Part shown: piece by piece, positions 11,400 to 22,695 of the stretch
Numbering within the stretch: the first letter of the stretch is position 1
How the letters are laid out: every line of letters begins with the position of its first letter
Assembly (NCBI GenBank): GCA_025765595.1
Contig: JAIVFH010000059.1
Span: 62,001 to 126,000 of the forward strand
Direction: 5' to 3'
DNA length: 64,000 bases
Origin: Obelidium mucronatum
Lineage: Eukaryota; Chytridiomycota; Chytridiomycetes; Chytridiales; Chytriomycetaceae
Program-made: the position numbers and the translations under genes
Notes under the pieces: generated by a model
The model's database searches: none
What the model was told of the DNA's origin: nothing
Seen by the model: only the letters and a program-made list of their open reading frames with translations

Positions 11400-11490
11400 G
11401 AAGAGTCATGAAACCGGACGAAACTGGGAATCAAACCTAGTGCCTCCAGATTACTAGGCCCCAACAATACCAATAGGCTATGCGACTCAT
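11400..11490 (-). other. tRNA-like sequence inside the copia element (SINE-like or tRNA pseudogene)
   Basis: On the minus strand an A-box-like TAGCCTATTGGTA is followed about 35 bases later by a B-box-like GGTTTGATTCC. The T-arm nearly pairs (CTAGG/CCCAG, one mismatch). The acceptor arms do not pair and the anticodon arm is not normal, so it is not a working tRNA. It has the spacing of an internal Pol III promoter. It sits exactly where the reverse transcriptase is missing. Confidence 0.45.
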
Positions 11491-11750
11491 GTTATTTGTT
11501 GAGTTTCACTGGAGGCCATATCAGTTTCTAACACAAGTCCACTTCTTGATCCAAGAGGTCTGTTGCCCATCCGTGTATTTCTGCTGGAGTTTCCAGTGGA
11601 GGTTTCAGTACATCAGTTTCTTCAGATTCCATTGCTTCCATCATATTCTGCTGGATTTCTTCAAGTTGTTGGAGCAATTCAGACAATTCTTCTTCTTTCT
11701 CAACTTCTTTTGTGTATCTCCTCTCCCTTTCACAAGTTTTGCTTTTGTTC

Positions 11751-13050
11751 TCAAATAGTTGATGATGCTGGCGATGGCGCCGTTCCATATTCAGAAGCGT
11801 AATCTGTTGCTTCATCAGGTACATCATCCTCATCTGCTTCACCAACTCCCATCACCCCCTCATCCACACAAGCTAGCTTAAAATCTTCATCTTCTCCATC
11901 ACTTCCACTCAACAAATCACACATGTCATCCAATTCTTCCGTAAATTTTCCCTCAAAGGAATCACCACGTTCATCAAACTTCAGGTTTGTAGTGACAAAG
12001 ACCTCTTTTGTCTCAACATCCACCACCTCATAGGCATGACCGCCTTGAACGTAATTAAGAAATAAACATGCTCTCAAGCGCGAGTTTAACTTCTTTTTAC
12101 CCTTAACCAGCTCTTTTGGTACTTTCGCCCAACAAGCAGCTCCAAAAACCCACAATGGCATTTTTCCGAAATCCGGCTTAACTCCAGTAAATCCTTCAAT
12201 CGGTGTAACTTTTAAGTCCGCATACGGCGACCTATTTGCCACGTAAGTCATACACGTCAACGCTTTAACCCAATACTTCAACGGTAGTTTCTTGGTGTCC
12301 AGTAGCGCCGTGCGTGCTTTTTCGAACAGGATCCGAATTGAACCTTCGGCAACTCCATTTTGATCATGTTCGTATGGAACAATAAACTGCTGTTCCATAC
12401 CCAAATTCTCCAAGTAGCGCGCAAATTCGCCCTCCTTGAATTCTTTCCCATTATCAGACCGAATACACTTTAACTTGTGACCCGATTGACGTTCCGCCCA
12501 TGGTTGCCAAGCCTTGAAAATCTTGACCAATTGAAGACCAGAGCGTTGATTTACCGGAAATGAAAACCGCATTCCAGTACAATCATCCGTCATTACCAAC
12601 GCCAACGTTTCGCCATACAACCCAGGTGCATTGACAATTACCCAATCAATATGGATTAAATCCATCGGGTTCTTTGCACGCTCATTGGTTGATGCTTTAA
12701 AAACTGCGTTGCTGATGTTTTCCTTCCACACAAGCAGTGCAGAAGCCTAATCCTTCGTCCAAATCCTTCTTAGACAAGGTAAGTCCGTTTACCATTCCTT
12801 ACAAACGCTTCATATTGTCAAGACCCAAGTGCCCAAACCACTGATGCCACAATTTCAGATCAGCCACTACTAACCCAATGTGCGCAGATGAACTTTTAGG
12901 TTCAATAGCAAGAATCCAGAGCCTGTCGCGATTCTTCACAGAATGCAGGAATTCCACGCCATTCAACATAAAGCGGCGAATTCCCTTTGACGACTCCGTT
13001 GTAACACCTTTCGCATCCAAACTTGATGTCAAAACGAGGTTTGCTGCCAT
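11751..13050 (-). pseudogene. Copia GAG-pre-integrase and integrase region, broken
   Basis: Positions 13050-12799 encode the pre-integrase zinc region (LKLWHQWFGHLGLDNMKRL) and end at a stop. The 12731-11751 frame encodes the integrase core: an Asp in MDLIHIDW, RSDNGKEF with the second Asp, and NGVAEG with the Glu, plus the copia-specific stretch after the core (VFGAACWAKVPKE). A run of T near 12695 shifts the frame just after the CTAC zinc ligands. The C-terminus becomes acidic and leaves frame near 11755, continuing as a Glu/Gln-rich stretch to 11528. No RT follows. Confidence 0.85.
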
Positions 13051-13153
13051 GTCTGGTATGTGGTAAACCTGTAGTCACACAACCATCTCTCAACACTGAC
13101 TTAAACTCCACCATACCCACACCGCTAATTTTTAACTCCTCATTGTTACCCAC

Positions 13154-14117
13154 TTAAACCACTTTAACATTTCCAACATAATCTTCATAAGATTTGAAGA
13201 CCCAACAATCAAAACAGTAAGTTTTTATTGCCCCCAGATTGTCGATCCATAACCCAGATCCAACATCCGATGCTAACTTATCATTCGCCATGAATGAAAA
13301 GCTAACCACCTTTTTTGACAATTTATCCTTCTTCACAGGTTGGGCTGTCATTGCCTTCCCCTTTCCACCCGCTGACCGATCCTTCCAACCAGGCTTCGGC
13401 ATACTTCTACAATCTTTCCAACGATGACCAGAATTTCCACATTGGAAACATTCATCATCCCCTGCCACAAAAGCCGTCTGGCCTTTGGCACCTTTCAACG
13501 TCCCACCTTCACCACCACCCGACTTGTGTCTCAATTCATTTGCATGTTTGGTTACCAAGCAAGCAATTTTCTCCTTGGACAGATTCGACTCTTCCTGCGC
13601 TCTGATGGCCGTCTTGAAACCACGCCAATCATTATCGTCAGGTAAGCCTCGCAACAACAGAGTAGCATGCAATTTATCGATATCCAAGCCTCCATTGTGA
13701 GCAATATCAGTGAATATCCCGTTCATAGTACCGAGGTAAGTTGGCACCTCCGATCCAGTTTTATAGGACACATCCAGTAATCGATCCAGTCTTGACACCC
13801 AAAGACGCTGAATCAGATTCATACTGAGTTTTAAAGACCGCAATCATATCCGCTACAGTCTTGCAGTGCTCGACGAGGTTGAGAGCGTCACGACCCAATT
13901 TGCCGACCAGATACGCCCTAGCCTTGGCATCGTCTTGCTTCCATTGTTTCAACACAATCGCAAGAGCAGTTGCATCCTTGGCTTCCGCCGGTGGCTTGTC
14001 CAAGACATGCAATATATCTTTTGCTTCGAGGACAGTTGAAAACTTAAAATAGAAATGCGGCCAATCGGCACTTCTTGATTCAAAGGACTGAATTGCCTTG
14101 TAGAAATTGTCGCCCAT
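13154..14117 (-). pseudogene. Copia gag with zinc knuckle and degraded protease, frameshifted
   Basis: The N-terminal gag part (14117-13761) shows the usual helical copia gag pattern (ARAYLVGKLGRDALNLVEHC). A frame change near 13800 moves it to the frame of 13843-13154. That frame carries a CCHC zinc knuckle (CFQCGNSGHRWKDC) and a protease remnant in which the normal Asp-Ser-Gly-Ala site reads Asp-Asn-Leu-Gly-Ala. A TAA at about 13154-13156 ends the frame. The damaged active site and the frame breaks mark it as decayed. Confidence 0.8.
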
Positions 14118-14163
14118 AGTCTAAGGATCGCAATCGTAATCGTAGAACTTGGTGCTGATAACG

Positions 14164-14517
14164 TGTCGGTGGATATTCTATTTGTTTGTATGTGTCAAAC
14201 CAAATAAATAACACAGAATTCAATGAAGAAAAACAAAGGGGAAAACCACTCCTTAAATACGAATTCCAGGCCCAAAAATCTAATCACAATGTTGAACCAT
14301 TCTGAAACGCGAATTCAGTTTCAACTAATTCCAATTACCATCCAAAAACTATCCAAAATCCAACAGTTCTTGGTGGTCTTCAGCGAGTTGTATTTCAGAT
14401 TGGTCTTTCATTCCCAAATCCACCTGTTCGTCATCAGATTCTGTTATTTATAAAATTGAGCATATCCCTTTCATAGCAGATAATAGAACAAGTTTTGTAC
14501 CTTTTATATTTCCAACA
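14164..14517 (-). repeat. Copia LTR, 354 bp
   Basis: On the minus strand it begins TGTTGG at 14517 and ends CCGACA at 14164, so it has the TG...CA ends and a short imperfect terminal inverted repeat. The gag start codon (14117) follows about 46 bp after the LTR. The internal end is followed by CGTTATCAGCACC. The flank outside is GAATC; I could not pair it with a target-site duplication because the other LTR was not found. Confidence 0.65.
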
Positions 14518-15511
14518 GAATCATCATGGTTTGGTGTCTGGTCTAATTCTGATTCTGGTGCCTCGTTACCACAGTTTCTATAATTAGATTATTTTAATGT
14601 ATAGTTTAGAATGTTCTATCTTTGGGGGTATTGGGTATGCTTGATCAGAGCTTACCTCTCATCCCAGCCTGGAGTTAGCAAAAAATTTGGGCCTAAAAGG
14701 AGTGCCGCTGGCTAAAGTACATGACTGCAAATCAATGATGAATCATCCAAATTTCTCTGGATTTGCAACCTGCACTGCCAAGGAAGCAAAGTGACTGAGC
14801 ATATTCCTCCAGTCAAAAGTACTTCAGCATTGTTGAAGCTACGTTTTAGACATTTGTGCAGTTGGATCCTGGCGGGAGATGTGGAATGAAATCTTGATTG
14901 CGGGTAGCCACGTTTAGAGCTCAGTGACTTCTTTCCTTTGAGTCGTACTTCTTGAGAGCAGGAGCAATTCTGCACTTCAGGTGGTACCATCAGAAACCCT
15001 ATGGTGCCAAGTATTGCATTCTCTGAATCAGTGTGCCGCAGCAGGGTGAATCACCAACTTCTCCCATAAAGAGGTGTTTTTGACTCCAATCTTTGAAAGA
15101 CAGAAGTTCAACGGTGTACACTTTTTTTTTCAAATATTTGTTGGCATTAAAACAACTTGGAGGCAACAAAAGGTCACACCTTGAAGCTGGCCTGCCAAAC
15201 CTGATATCTTCTACAGCACAGAGCCAGAAGAAGGGACAGGAATCTGGCTGATATTTGGGTAAATACCCGATACTTGGGTGAGACCTGACCAATTCCGGAG
15301 GTTATGGTAGGGGTGCTGATTGGCTGGAGTCCCCCACATCTGGAATGGATAGAAAAAATTTTTTTTTTTGGATATTGGTGCCGCAGCAGCTCTGAACACT
15401 TCTGCAGTTCCACTGTGCATACTGTTGTCAATTAATTTTCTGCTTCTTTTTTTTCGGGTTTATTGGAAAATCAAACTGTCCATCCTGATTTGAAAAAAAA
15501 AATTCTTTGTT
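14518..15511. other. Intergenic, no gene seen
   Basis: About 1 kb between the LTR and the end of RPA49. Short ORFs are present, but none shows conserved motifs or a splice pattern. Composition is less AT-rich than the gene spacers, which may mean old element sequence. I see no repeat that matches elsewhere in the window. Confidence 0.4.
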
Positions 15512-15961
15512 TTAACGTTTCGCCCCCATAGTCTTTACCGGAAACTTGAGCGGCACCACCAACTTTGCAGTCTTCTTCTCCACCGACCCCTTCTTTGAAA
15601 CATCCACCGCACACCCCAACTCCCGACACATTGTCGCCACCTTCACAGAACTCATTTTCAAATCACTCGCCAATGTATCCACATCCAAACGATACCCGTC
15701 AACAAGTAAACAAGCACACAGGATAAACGACCGCAGTTTGTCTTTGAGGCGGTCGGGGAATCCGGTTTTGACGCCTCGGTCGCCGTCTTGTTGCTGTTCG
15801 GTGAATTTTTCCATCATGGCGGCTGTGATTTGGGGGGCCACGTAGTTTGGGAGGGGGATGCCTTTTCGGAGGACTCCCGGGGATGCTGTCAGGAATTTCA
15901 TCATGAAGAGGATGTAGACGTACTGTTTGTTTTTTTTTTGTTAGAATGTTTGAAGAGGAGA

Positions 15962-16010
<49 letters not shown>

Positions 16011-16374
16011 CAAAACCTTTCTAATCTTGAATTTATCTTGATTTGTTTGTAGTGCTTCAAAAATCCGGGTAAACACCCAAGAAGAGGGATGAACCTTCTC
16101 CAATTCTGCCTTGAGATCTTCCTTGAACTTCATTTCGAGGATAAAGTCCACATTGATTGTTTCCAATTCGGCTGCTGTCATGATGGATTCCAGTTTGTAT
16201 ACTTCGGCAGGTGTGGAAGCCTTGTTTTTTTTTCCGGAGAGTCAGCTTTCATGGTTTTCCAGGCATACAAGAAAAAAAAAGTACAATACATTGATGTTGA
16301 ATGGTGGGATCAGTCTGCTCAAGTCTTGCTCTTGTTTAATGGATTCTAAATTGTATCATCAAAGTCAGCTGAGC

Positions 16375-16405
<31 letters not shown>

Positions 16406-17098
16406 CACTTTTTGTTACCTAAACTTGGCAACAAAGTTTCCGAATCATCAATGACATTCTTGAGAACTTGTTCGGCACTGACAAGACTATCCACTTTGAC
16501 CTTGTTTCGTTCTTGTGCTGAGATTGCCTTCTTTCGCTTTATTGTTCCAAAGGTTTCTCCAAGAATATGACGAGCCAAGGTGTTCTATACAAAAAAAAAA
16601 AAACAGTTTTGTTGGAATATATTTCAAAACGAAGGTGGGCGATTTTAGTACCTTGATTCCAATTTGAGTTGGTTTGAATTGAGAGCGCGCCTTCACGACA
16701 GTCTTGAATCGCAATTGAGGAGCTTCGCAAAACTTTACAGTATTACTAGACTTGTCGACGACACCCACAACATAACTGCAAACAAAAAAAAAAAAAAAAA
16801 AAAAAAGTGAGTTCGCAAGCCCAGTCCCAATAATCCACATGGATGCTGATGTTTTGCAGTTTAATATTTACCGAACAAGAGGAGCAGCAGCTTCTCTAGT
16901 ATCAGCACGCAGTTCAACACGATCCAGTCCAGCGACAACGATGCGGTTTGTGGTTGTGGCAACAAGACCCGATGAAGCTGGTGGAGCAATTGAGGTGAAG
17001 CTTTGGAAGCTTGCCGACTTTAATCCATTAAGATCGTCTGAGAAGGAGGCGCAGATTGGAGGATGTGTTGGCGGTTTTGGAGCAGCTTCGAATTTCAT
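15512..17098 (-). CDS. RPA49: RNA polymerase I subunit A49
   Basis: A49 pairs with A34.5 to aid Pol I initiation and elongation on rDNA in the nucleolus. The N-terminal dimerisation part includes KYVVGVVDKSSNTVKFCEAP. A middle segment has ILGETFGTIKRKKAI, a family hallmark. The C-terminal tandem winged helix shows DVDTLASDLKMSSVKVATMCRELGC. It ends VPLKFPVKTMGAKR. Three introns contain long A runs on the plus strand (15972-16009, 16378-16405, 16782-16806), that is poly-T in the transcript; the first two begin shortly after the donor, the third sits near the acceptor. The start at 17098 lies 71 bp from a divergent kinase gene. Confidence 0.88.
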
Positions 17099-17169
17099 TT
17101 ATTGATAAAAAGAAGAAAAAAAAAGAAAGAAAGACGTAAATAATTAATAAACAAGAACAATAAAAAGAA

Positions 17170-19746
17170 ATGGCGTCAGAACTATCGTCGCCAGTTGATT
17201 CGGCGTCCGGCGGCCATGAAGACCTTCACTACGACATCAAGGAGACGCACTCGGCCAACGTGGCAGGACGGGTGCTCAACGAGACGTATGTGCTGGGCAA
17301 GATGCTGGGCAAGGGGTCGTTTGGCACGGTGAGTGTAGAACAGAGTGAAGAGAGTGAAGAGAGTGAAGAGAGAGCGAAGATCAGCGGATGAATCAATGAC
17401 CGAATGCAACCAGGTGATCGCAGCCGTCGACCTCGCGCACGGCAGCCGGGCTGTCGCGATCAAGGAGATGGACGCGCGCAAGCTGAAGCGCAAGCTGTTC
17501 ATGGCCGGCCTGCACGCGGGCGGCGGCGGCGGCGGTCTCGCGGCCACGGCGCCGCCGCCGGGCTTCCGCGGCGGCTTCAGTCGCGGCGGCGTCTTTGGCG
17601 GCGTCGGCCGGCGGCCGCAGGCTCACACTCAGCCGCAGCAGCCACAGCAACAGCAACAGGAAAAACAAGTAAAACAAGCCGATCCCATCGACCTCGTGCG
17701 CAGAGAGATTGCAATCATGAAGAAGCTGCACCACCCACACATTGTGCGCCTGTTTGAAGTGCTGCACGACCCCTCCTCGGTACTGAGTCCTGACTGCGAT
17801 CAAATCAATTCAATCATTCATCCATTTCCACTGATATGAAATGCACAGGAAACTATTTACATGGTCTACGAACTGCTCGAAAAAGGCGTCGTCATGGACA
17901 TTTCGCTGGACCAAGTCGCCCAACCCTTTTCCGAAACACAAGCCCGCTTTTACTTTCGTCAACTCATACTGGGCATTGAATACTGTATGTATGCTCTTCA
18001 TCTTGATTACTTTTCTCTTTACTAACCCATGTTTGTTTTAGTACACGAAAACCAAATCTCGCATCGAGGTATTGTACAAAGAATCATGATGAAAAGCGTA
18101 CTGAAATCACTCACTCCCTCTCTTTTTTTTTCCTTTTTTTTAAAGACATTAAACCAGACAATCTCCTCATTTCAAAGGACAATGTCTTGAAAATTGTGGA
18201 CTTTGGTGTTTCCGAAATGTTTTCAAATGAAGGAAATGATAAGACGAAAGCTACAGAAGGGTCTCCTGCTTTCTTTTCTCCTGAATTGTGTACTTCGAAT
18301 CATGGTGAACTTTCTGCTCGAGCTGTTGATGTTTGGGCTATTGGGGTATGTTTTTTCTTTTACCCCACCGCCGAAGGCGGTGAATTCTTTTTTTTCTTTC
18401 TTTTTCTTACCGCCAAAGGCGGTGTCATTCTTTTTTGGACCCTACCGCCGAAGGCGGTGAATTCTTTTTTTTTTCCTGTCATTTTTTCATTCTTTTTTTA
18501 CCCCACCGCCGAAGGCGGTGAATTCTTTTTTTTTTCTTTTTCCTACCGCCAAAGGCGGTGAATTCTTTTTTATTTTCGTTAATTTTTTCATTCTTTTTTT
18601 ACCCCACCGCCGAAGGTGGTGAATTCTTTTTCTTTTTCTTTTTCTTACCGCCAAAGGCGGTGAATTCTTTTTTATTTTCGTTAATTTTTTCATTCTTTTT
18701 TTACCCCACCGCCGAAGGTGGTGAATTCTTTTTCTTTTTCTTTTTCTTACCGCCAAAGGCGGTGAATTCTTTTTTATTTTCGTTCTTTTTTTCATTCTTT
18801 TTTTACCCCACCGCGGAAGGCGGTGAATTCTTTTTTTTGTCCCATCATATTGTCGGTAAATACTCATCACTCTTTCAAGGTTACATTGTACTGCTTTGTA
18901 CTCGGAAAGTTGCCGTTCGGGGGAAATGGCGGATCAATTGTGGATCTATATGAAGATATCAAAAAGGCCAAGTGAGTTTATGGATAGCCGTTTTTTTTTG
19001 TTGAGCGTGCATTTCTTTTATCGTGGGAGTATGTCGTTTGGCACCTTTTCGTGTTTGCTTTCTCTCCATCTCTCTCTCCCGTTTTTTTTTTCCTTCTTCT
19101 TTTCATAATCATCTCTTTTCTTTTATAACCCCGCCTGATCTCACTCACCGGTCCCAGTCCAGATCTCAGCAGTCCGCTACTTTCTGCGGACCTGACGGAT
19201 TTGTTGCAAAAGCTGTGAGTCGTTTTCCTGCTTTTCAACAGAAAATGAATGCACTCAATTTTACGTTATCCAACTTACATAGTCTGGATAAAAACCCAAT
19301 CAGTAGAATCACTGTTGATGGCATACGAGTAGGAGATTTTTTATTATTATTTTTTTATGTTTTTAATCTAAACTTTATTCACACAGGAACATCCTTGGAC
19401 CACCGAACGTGCCACAAACCCCCTCCTTCCCTCCAAAGCGCAAAACTGCCACAAACTGGTCACAGAACCTACCAAAGATGAACTGGCTGCTGCCGTCTGT
19501 GTCTTTAACCCAGTCTGGACCGTTATGCGGGCGGTTCAAAAGTTTAAAAAGAGTGCAGTGGGGGGACCTTCATCTGGTGTTGGTGGTGCGGGGGGTTCGC
19601 AACCAACATCTCAAGAGAGCTTGAATACAAGTAGTACTCCAGCTTCTGTGCAGGCTTCCACAGACAGTGTTTCTGCTGCGGGTGGTGGGGCTGATGGGGG
19701 CCTTGGTGCTGCTGTTGCAAATTTAGACGTTGCGAAATGTGATTAA
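17170..19746 (+). CDS. CaMKK-family protein kinase (SNF1-activating-kinase type)
   Basis: Ser/Thr kinase of the CaMKK/Sak1-Tos3-Elm1/Ssp1 group, which phosphorylates the activation loop of AMPK/SNF1 (role known for the family, inferred here). Visible motifs: GKGSFGT, AVAIKEMD (catalytic Lys), HRDIKPDNLL, VDFGVSEMF, and EGSPAFFSPE in place of APE. Between subdomains II and III lies a Gly/Pro/Arg/Gln-rich insert (about 17515-17680), at the place of the RP insert typical of CaMKKs. The C-lobe continues with DLTDLLQKL, LDKNPISRITV and EHPWTT, then TKDELAAAV. The tail is Ser/Gly-rich and ends AKCD. Intron 18346-18879 (534 bp) holds a hairpin array. It diverges from RPA49. Confidence 0.85.
18361..18833 (+). 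repeat. Ten-copy hairpin array in a kinase intron
   Basis: Ten short palindromes, ACCGCC-(G/A)AA-GGCGGT, lie at about 18366, 18408, 18443, 18505, 18545, 18605, 18646, 18708, 18749 and 18809. All but one are followed by GAATTC and a T-rich spacer. Copies alternate between GAA and AAA loops. From 18505 on, a unit of about 101 bp (one of each type) repeats tandemly three times. Two copies carry a GGTGGT change that leaves a G-T pair, and the last has CCGCGG. Confidence 0.9.
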
Positions 19747-20006
19747 AACAAAAACAAACCAACCATTGCTGAATATATGCACAATACATTTACTTGCACA
19801 AAGTGTTTGTAAATTTTTTTTTTTACGTCTTTTTTTTTTTTTTTTTTTTTTTTATCTTTTTAAGATTTTATGATCGCGAATATCTTGCTTTAATGCATAA
19901 AATAAATGACGTATACTATTGACGTATACAATAATGAGATGGAATATAATTATTTTTTCTAGGGGGATTTTCAATTAAAAACCAAAAATAAAAATAAATA
20001 AAAAAA
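19747..20006. other. Short AT-rich spacer with poly-T tract
   Basis: Lies between the kinase stop and the start of the RING gene. It contains a T run of about 23 (19830-19853) and AT-rich sequence with AATAAA-like motifs. No gene is seen. Confidence 0.5.
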
Positions 20007-22634
20007 ATGTCTACAATCCCAGAAATCGTCGTAGGAGAGGATGAACCGAGCTTCTCTGTTCTCGCACCAGCCGCAAACTATTCCACCAACCCGAGAAACT
20101 TTCAAGGCGAAGATCAAAATGTGAAAGGTTTGCGAAACGGGAGGGGGAGAGGGGCGAACCAAAAAAAATTTTCCATTCCGGCTCAGTTTTTTTTTTTTTT
20201 TTAATTTTTAATTTTTAATTTTTTTTTTTTTTTCATGAAAGAATAGGAGGACACGCGTTGAGAGCCTTGAAAAAAAACTGTGAAGAGTTGAATACTGTTA
20301 ACCTTGGTGTGTTATATGTCTATTTTTTGTGACTATCACTCACTCACTCACATCACACTCACACACACTCACACACACACACACACACACACACATAGGA
20401 TACAAGGCTGAAATCGAAAAATACAGGAAAGATATTCAAAAAGTCATTGTCGAAAAGAATCGGTTGGAGGGTATAAAACGAAAAAAAAAAACGCTGGAGT
20501 TTTTGAAATAACGCTGTCCCATCCCCCCCCCCCCCCCCCCCCCCCCCCCCAAACTTCCGCCCATGCAGACGAATTGCAAGTACGAAATGAAAAGATTGCG
20601 CTTTTTAGGCGGTTTGAACTGTTTGAGGAGAAGCAACAGAACTCACAGTTAAGATTGGAAAAAACTCTGTGGAACCCTTCAAATCGACCCAAAAACTCAC
20701 ACACACACACATACACACACACACACACACACACCCATAGACAAGAAATCGAAGTCCTCCTTGTTCATGAAACAAAACGGAGGAAGAAATTAGAACAAGA
20801 CATTATTGATTTGAAGCAGGAGTTGGAGAAATCGAAAGCAGGAGAAATGGTGTTGAAAGTGTGCGTAACAAATGGCTTCTTTTTTTTTGGTCGTCAAGCA
20901 GAGATATTCAAAATTAGGTTTCCCCCCTCTCAGACAACTCGCTGGAACAAGGAATATTAAATCAGAGCAAGAAGTATCAGCTGGGTTTTATAGGAAGCGA
21001 ATAGTGGAGCTGGAACGAGTCATAAAGTAATGTCCTGGTTTTTTAATATTTAATTTTTTTCTGGAACCTTATGATTTTTTTTGTTTGAAATACAGAGACC
21101 TAGAATTTGATATCGTGGAGCTGAAAGTCAATTTAGTGAAACATAGTAGAAGAAGCGATGAGCTTGAAAAGGCCATGGTGTAAGAAAGCATCAAAGTGTT
21201 TCTTTTTTTTTTTCGAAATCTACAAACCAATCTCTTGTCCTTCAGGAACATTTCACAAAAAAACGACTTCTTGACGCACGCAGAACAAACGTTTCGCGAT
21301 GAAAATACTGCCTTGCAGAAACGATTGCGTGAATTAATTGACGCGAATCGAGAAGTCACAGCCAATTACCAAGCCATCAAAAAAAACCACGATCTGAAAA
21401 GAAATGAGTTTGATGATTTGGTGACGGAGTTGGAGGAGGCAAAGAACGCTTGTCAGTTGGCGATTGTGAGTTGGGGTTTTTATTTATTTTATTTATTGTT
21501 TTTAATTTACATTCCTTATTTACTGTTTTTCTTCTTTGGCAGAAACAAAAAAAGCAAATGCAAACGGAAATGAATGGCGTGATAAAGCAGCGCCAGGATC
21601 TGCAGGAAAAGAACAAAGCGTTGGACAACCTCTTGACTCGCAAGGAGAAGGACATTGCCGACCTTTTGACAAAAGTCAATGACACAATTAATGAGTATGA
21701 ATTGAAGCTGGAGAGGAAAGAAGAACAAATGTGGGCAATGAGTTTACAGATGACTGAAGGTATTCCTTGTCTTTTTTTTTTTTTTTTTTTTTTCTTTTTT
21801 TTGAAGAAAATTTTTTTCAACATCAATTTTACTACAGAATCCCAAAAGAACCGAAATACAAACCATCTCAATATTGATCCTGACTTTATCAATGATATTG
21901 AGAAAAAATGGCAAGGTATTTTTAACACGTCTCTTTCTTTTTTTGATTTGCGCCTCCCTCACAACAACAACACATAAAAGCCAAGGAAAAAGCACTTCAA
22001 GCCGAAATTGAACGACAGGCAAATATGATGAGAACAAAAGAAGAATCGATCACTGGTTTGTTGTTTTGCATTGGGGTGCAGGAACGATCCCTCTGAACTC
22101 TAGCATTAGAGTTGACTGCCGCCGTTGGAGAGCTGCAAAAGAAGCAATTCCAGCCTCGAATGGAGCGACTCAAAGCCATCGAAAAGGATATTAAAGGGCG
22201 AATGGAGGAATATGCACTGGCCGAAGAGAGAATGGAGGTAACAACTCTCCTGTAGATCTCTCCAAAAAGACTTTACCAACCAACTGCTCCCCCGAAATAT
22301 ATTCGCAGACAGGTTTCCTGTGTCCTCGTGATCTACAATGTTTTAAAATTCCAATGACTCTGATTCCATGTGGTCACACATACTGTAAACACTGTGTTGA
22401 TTCATTGCGAGAGGAAAACTACAATGTGTTAAAATGTCAAGTTTGTAACACTCCTGTTGAGAATGTCTTCCGCAATGAACAGGTTGGTGCTCAGTGCCTT
22501 TCTCAGACGAATTTAAGCTTTTTTTTTTAACATAGTTGGAGTCGGTTGGTGAACAGTTTACCAGAAGAAAGACGCTTACTTTATCATTCCTCGAATGGAT
22601 CAAAATGCTCAAAGTTTATTTGCCAGATAATTAG
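20007..22634 (+). CDS. Coiled-coil protein with C-terminal RING-type finger
   Basis: At least ten exons encode long heptad-rich helices (for example NKALDNLLTRKEKDIADLLT) and end in a Cys/His finger: LCPRDLQC, then IPCGHTYCKHC, then LKCQVC. The last two pairs fit a RING/U-box; the first pair is spaced C-x5-C instead of the usual C-x2-C. After it come FTRRKTLTLSFLEWIK and a stop at 22632-22634. Likely an E3 ubiquitin ligase or scaffold. Bre1 was considered because of the same architecture, but the finger does not resemble the Bre1 RING. Two introns end in (CA)n tracts just before the acceptor, and one carries a run of about 29 C. Exon edges are tentative. Confidence 0.7.
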
Positions 22635-22695
22635 ATCTTGCTTAATTTTTTGGAAGTAATAAAGAAGGCCGTTTCTAGAAGCTAAGAAAAAAAAA

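Larger units (their letters stand above)
10781..14517 (-). mobile_element. Defective Ty1/copia retrotransposon (LTR, gag, integrase, RNase H; no RT)
   Basis: Read on the minus strand, the order is: LTR 14517-14164, a leader with GTTATCAGCAC just after the LTR (candidate primer-binding region), gag, degraded protease, GAG-pre-integrase, integrase, an acidic linker, then part of RNase H. Integrase before RNase H is the copia order. The reverse transcriptase domain, which should lie between about 11530 and 11110, is absent; that interval instead holds a tRNA-like sequence. Several frameshifts and stops break the ORF (near 13800, 13155, 13070, 12820, 12695 and 11755). No second LTR was found at the low-coordinate end. 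The element cannot be autonomous. Confidence 0.85.

Noticed and set aside
11400..11490. Functional tRNA gene
   Set aside because: Acceptor arms do not pair and there is no normal anticodon arm; kept only as a tRNA-like sequence.
18487..18870. Long basic minus-strand ORF with repeated KKRMKK-type units
   Set aside because: It is the antisense reading of the hairpin array inside a kinase intron; the repeat creates an open frame by chance.
20007..22634. Bre1 (histone H2B ubiquitin ligase)
   Set aside because: Coiled coil plus C-terminal finger is similar, but the finger sequence and the 40-residue tail after it do not match Bre1.
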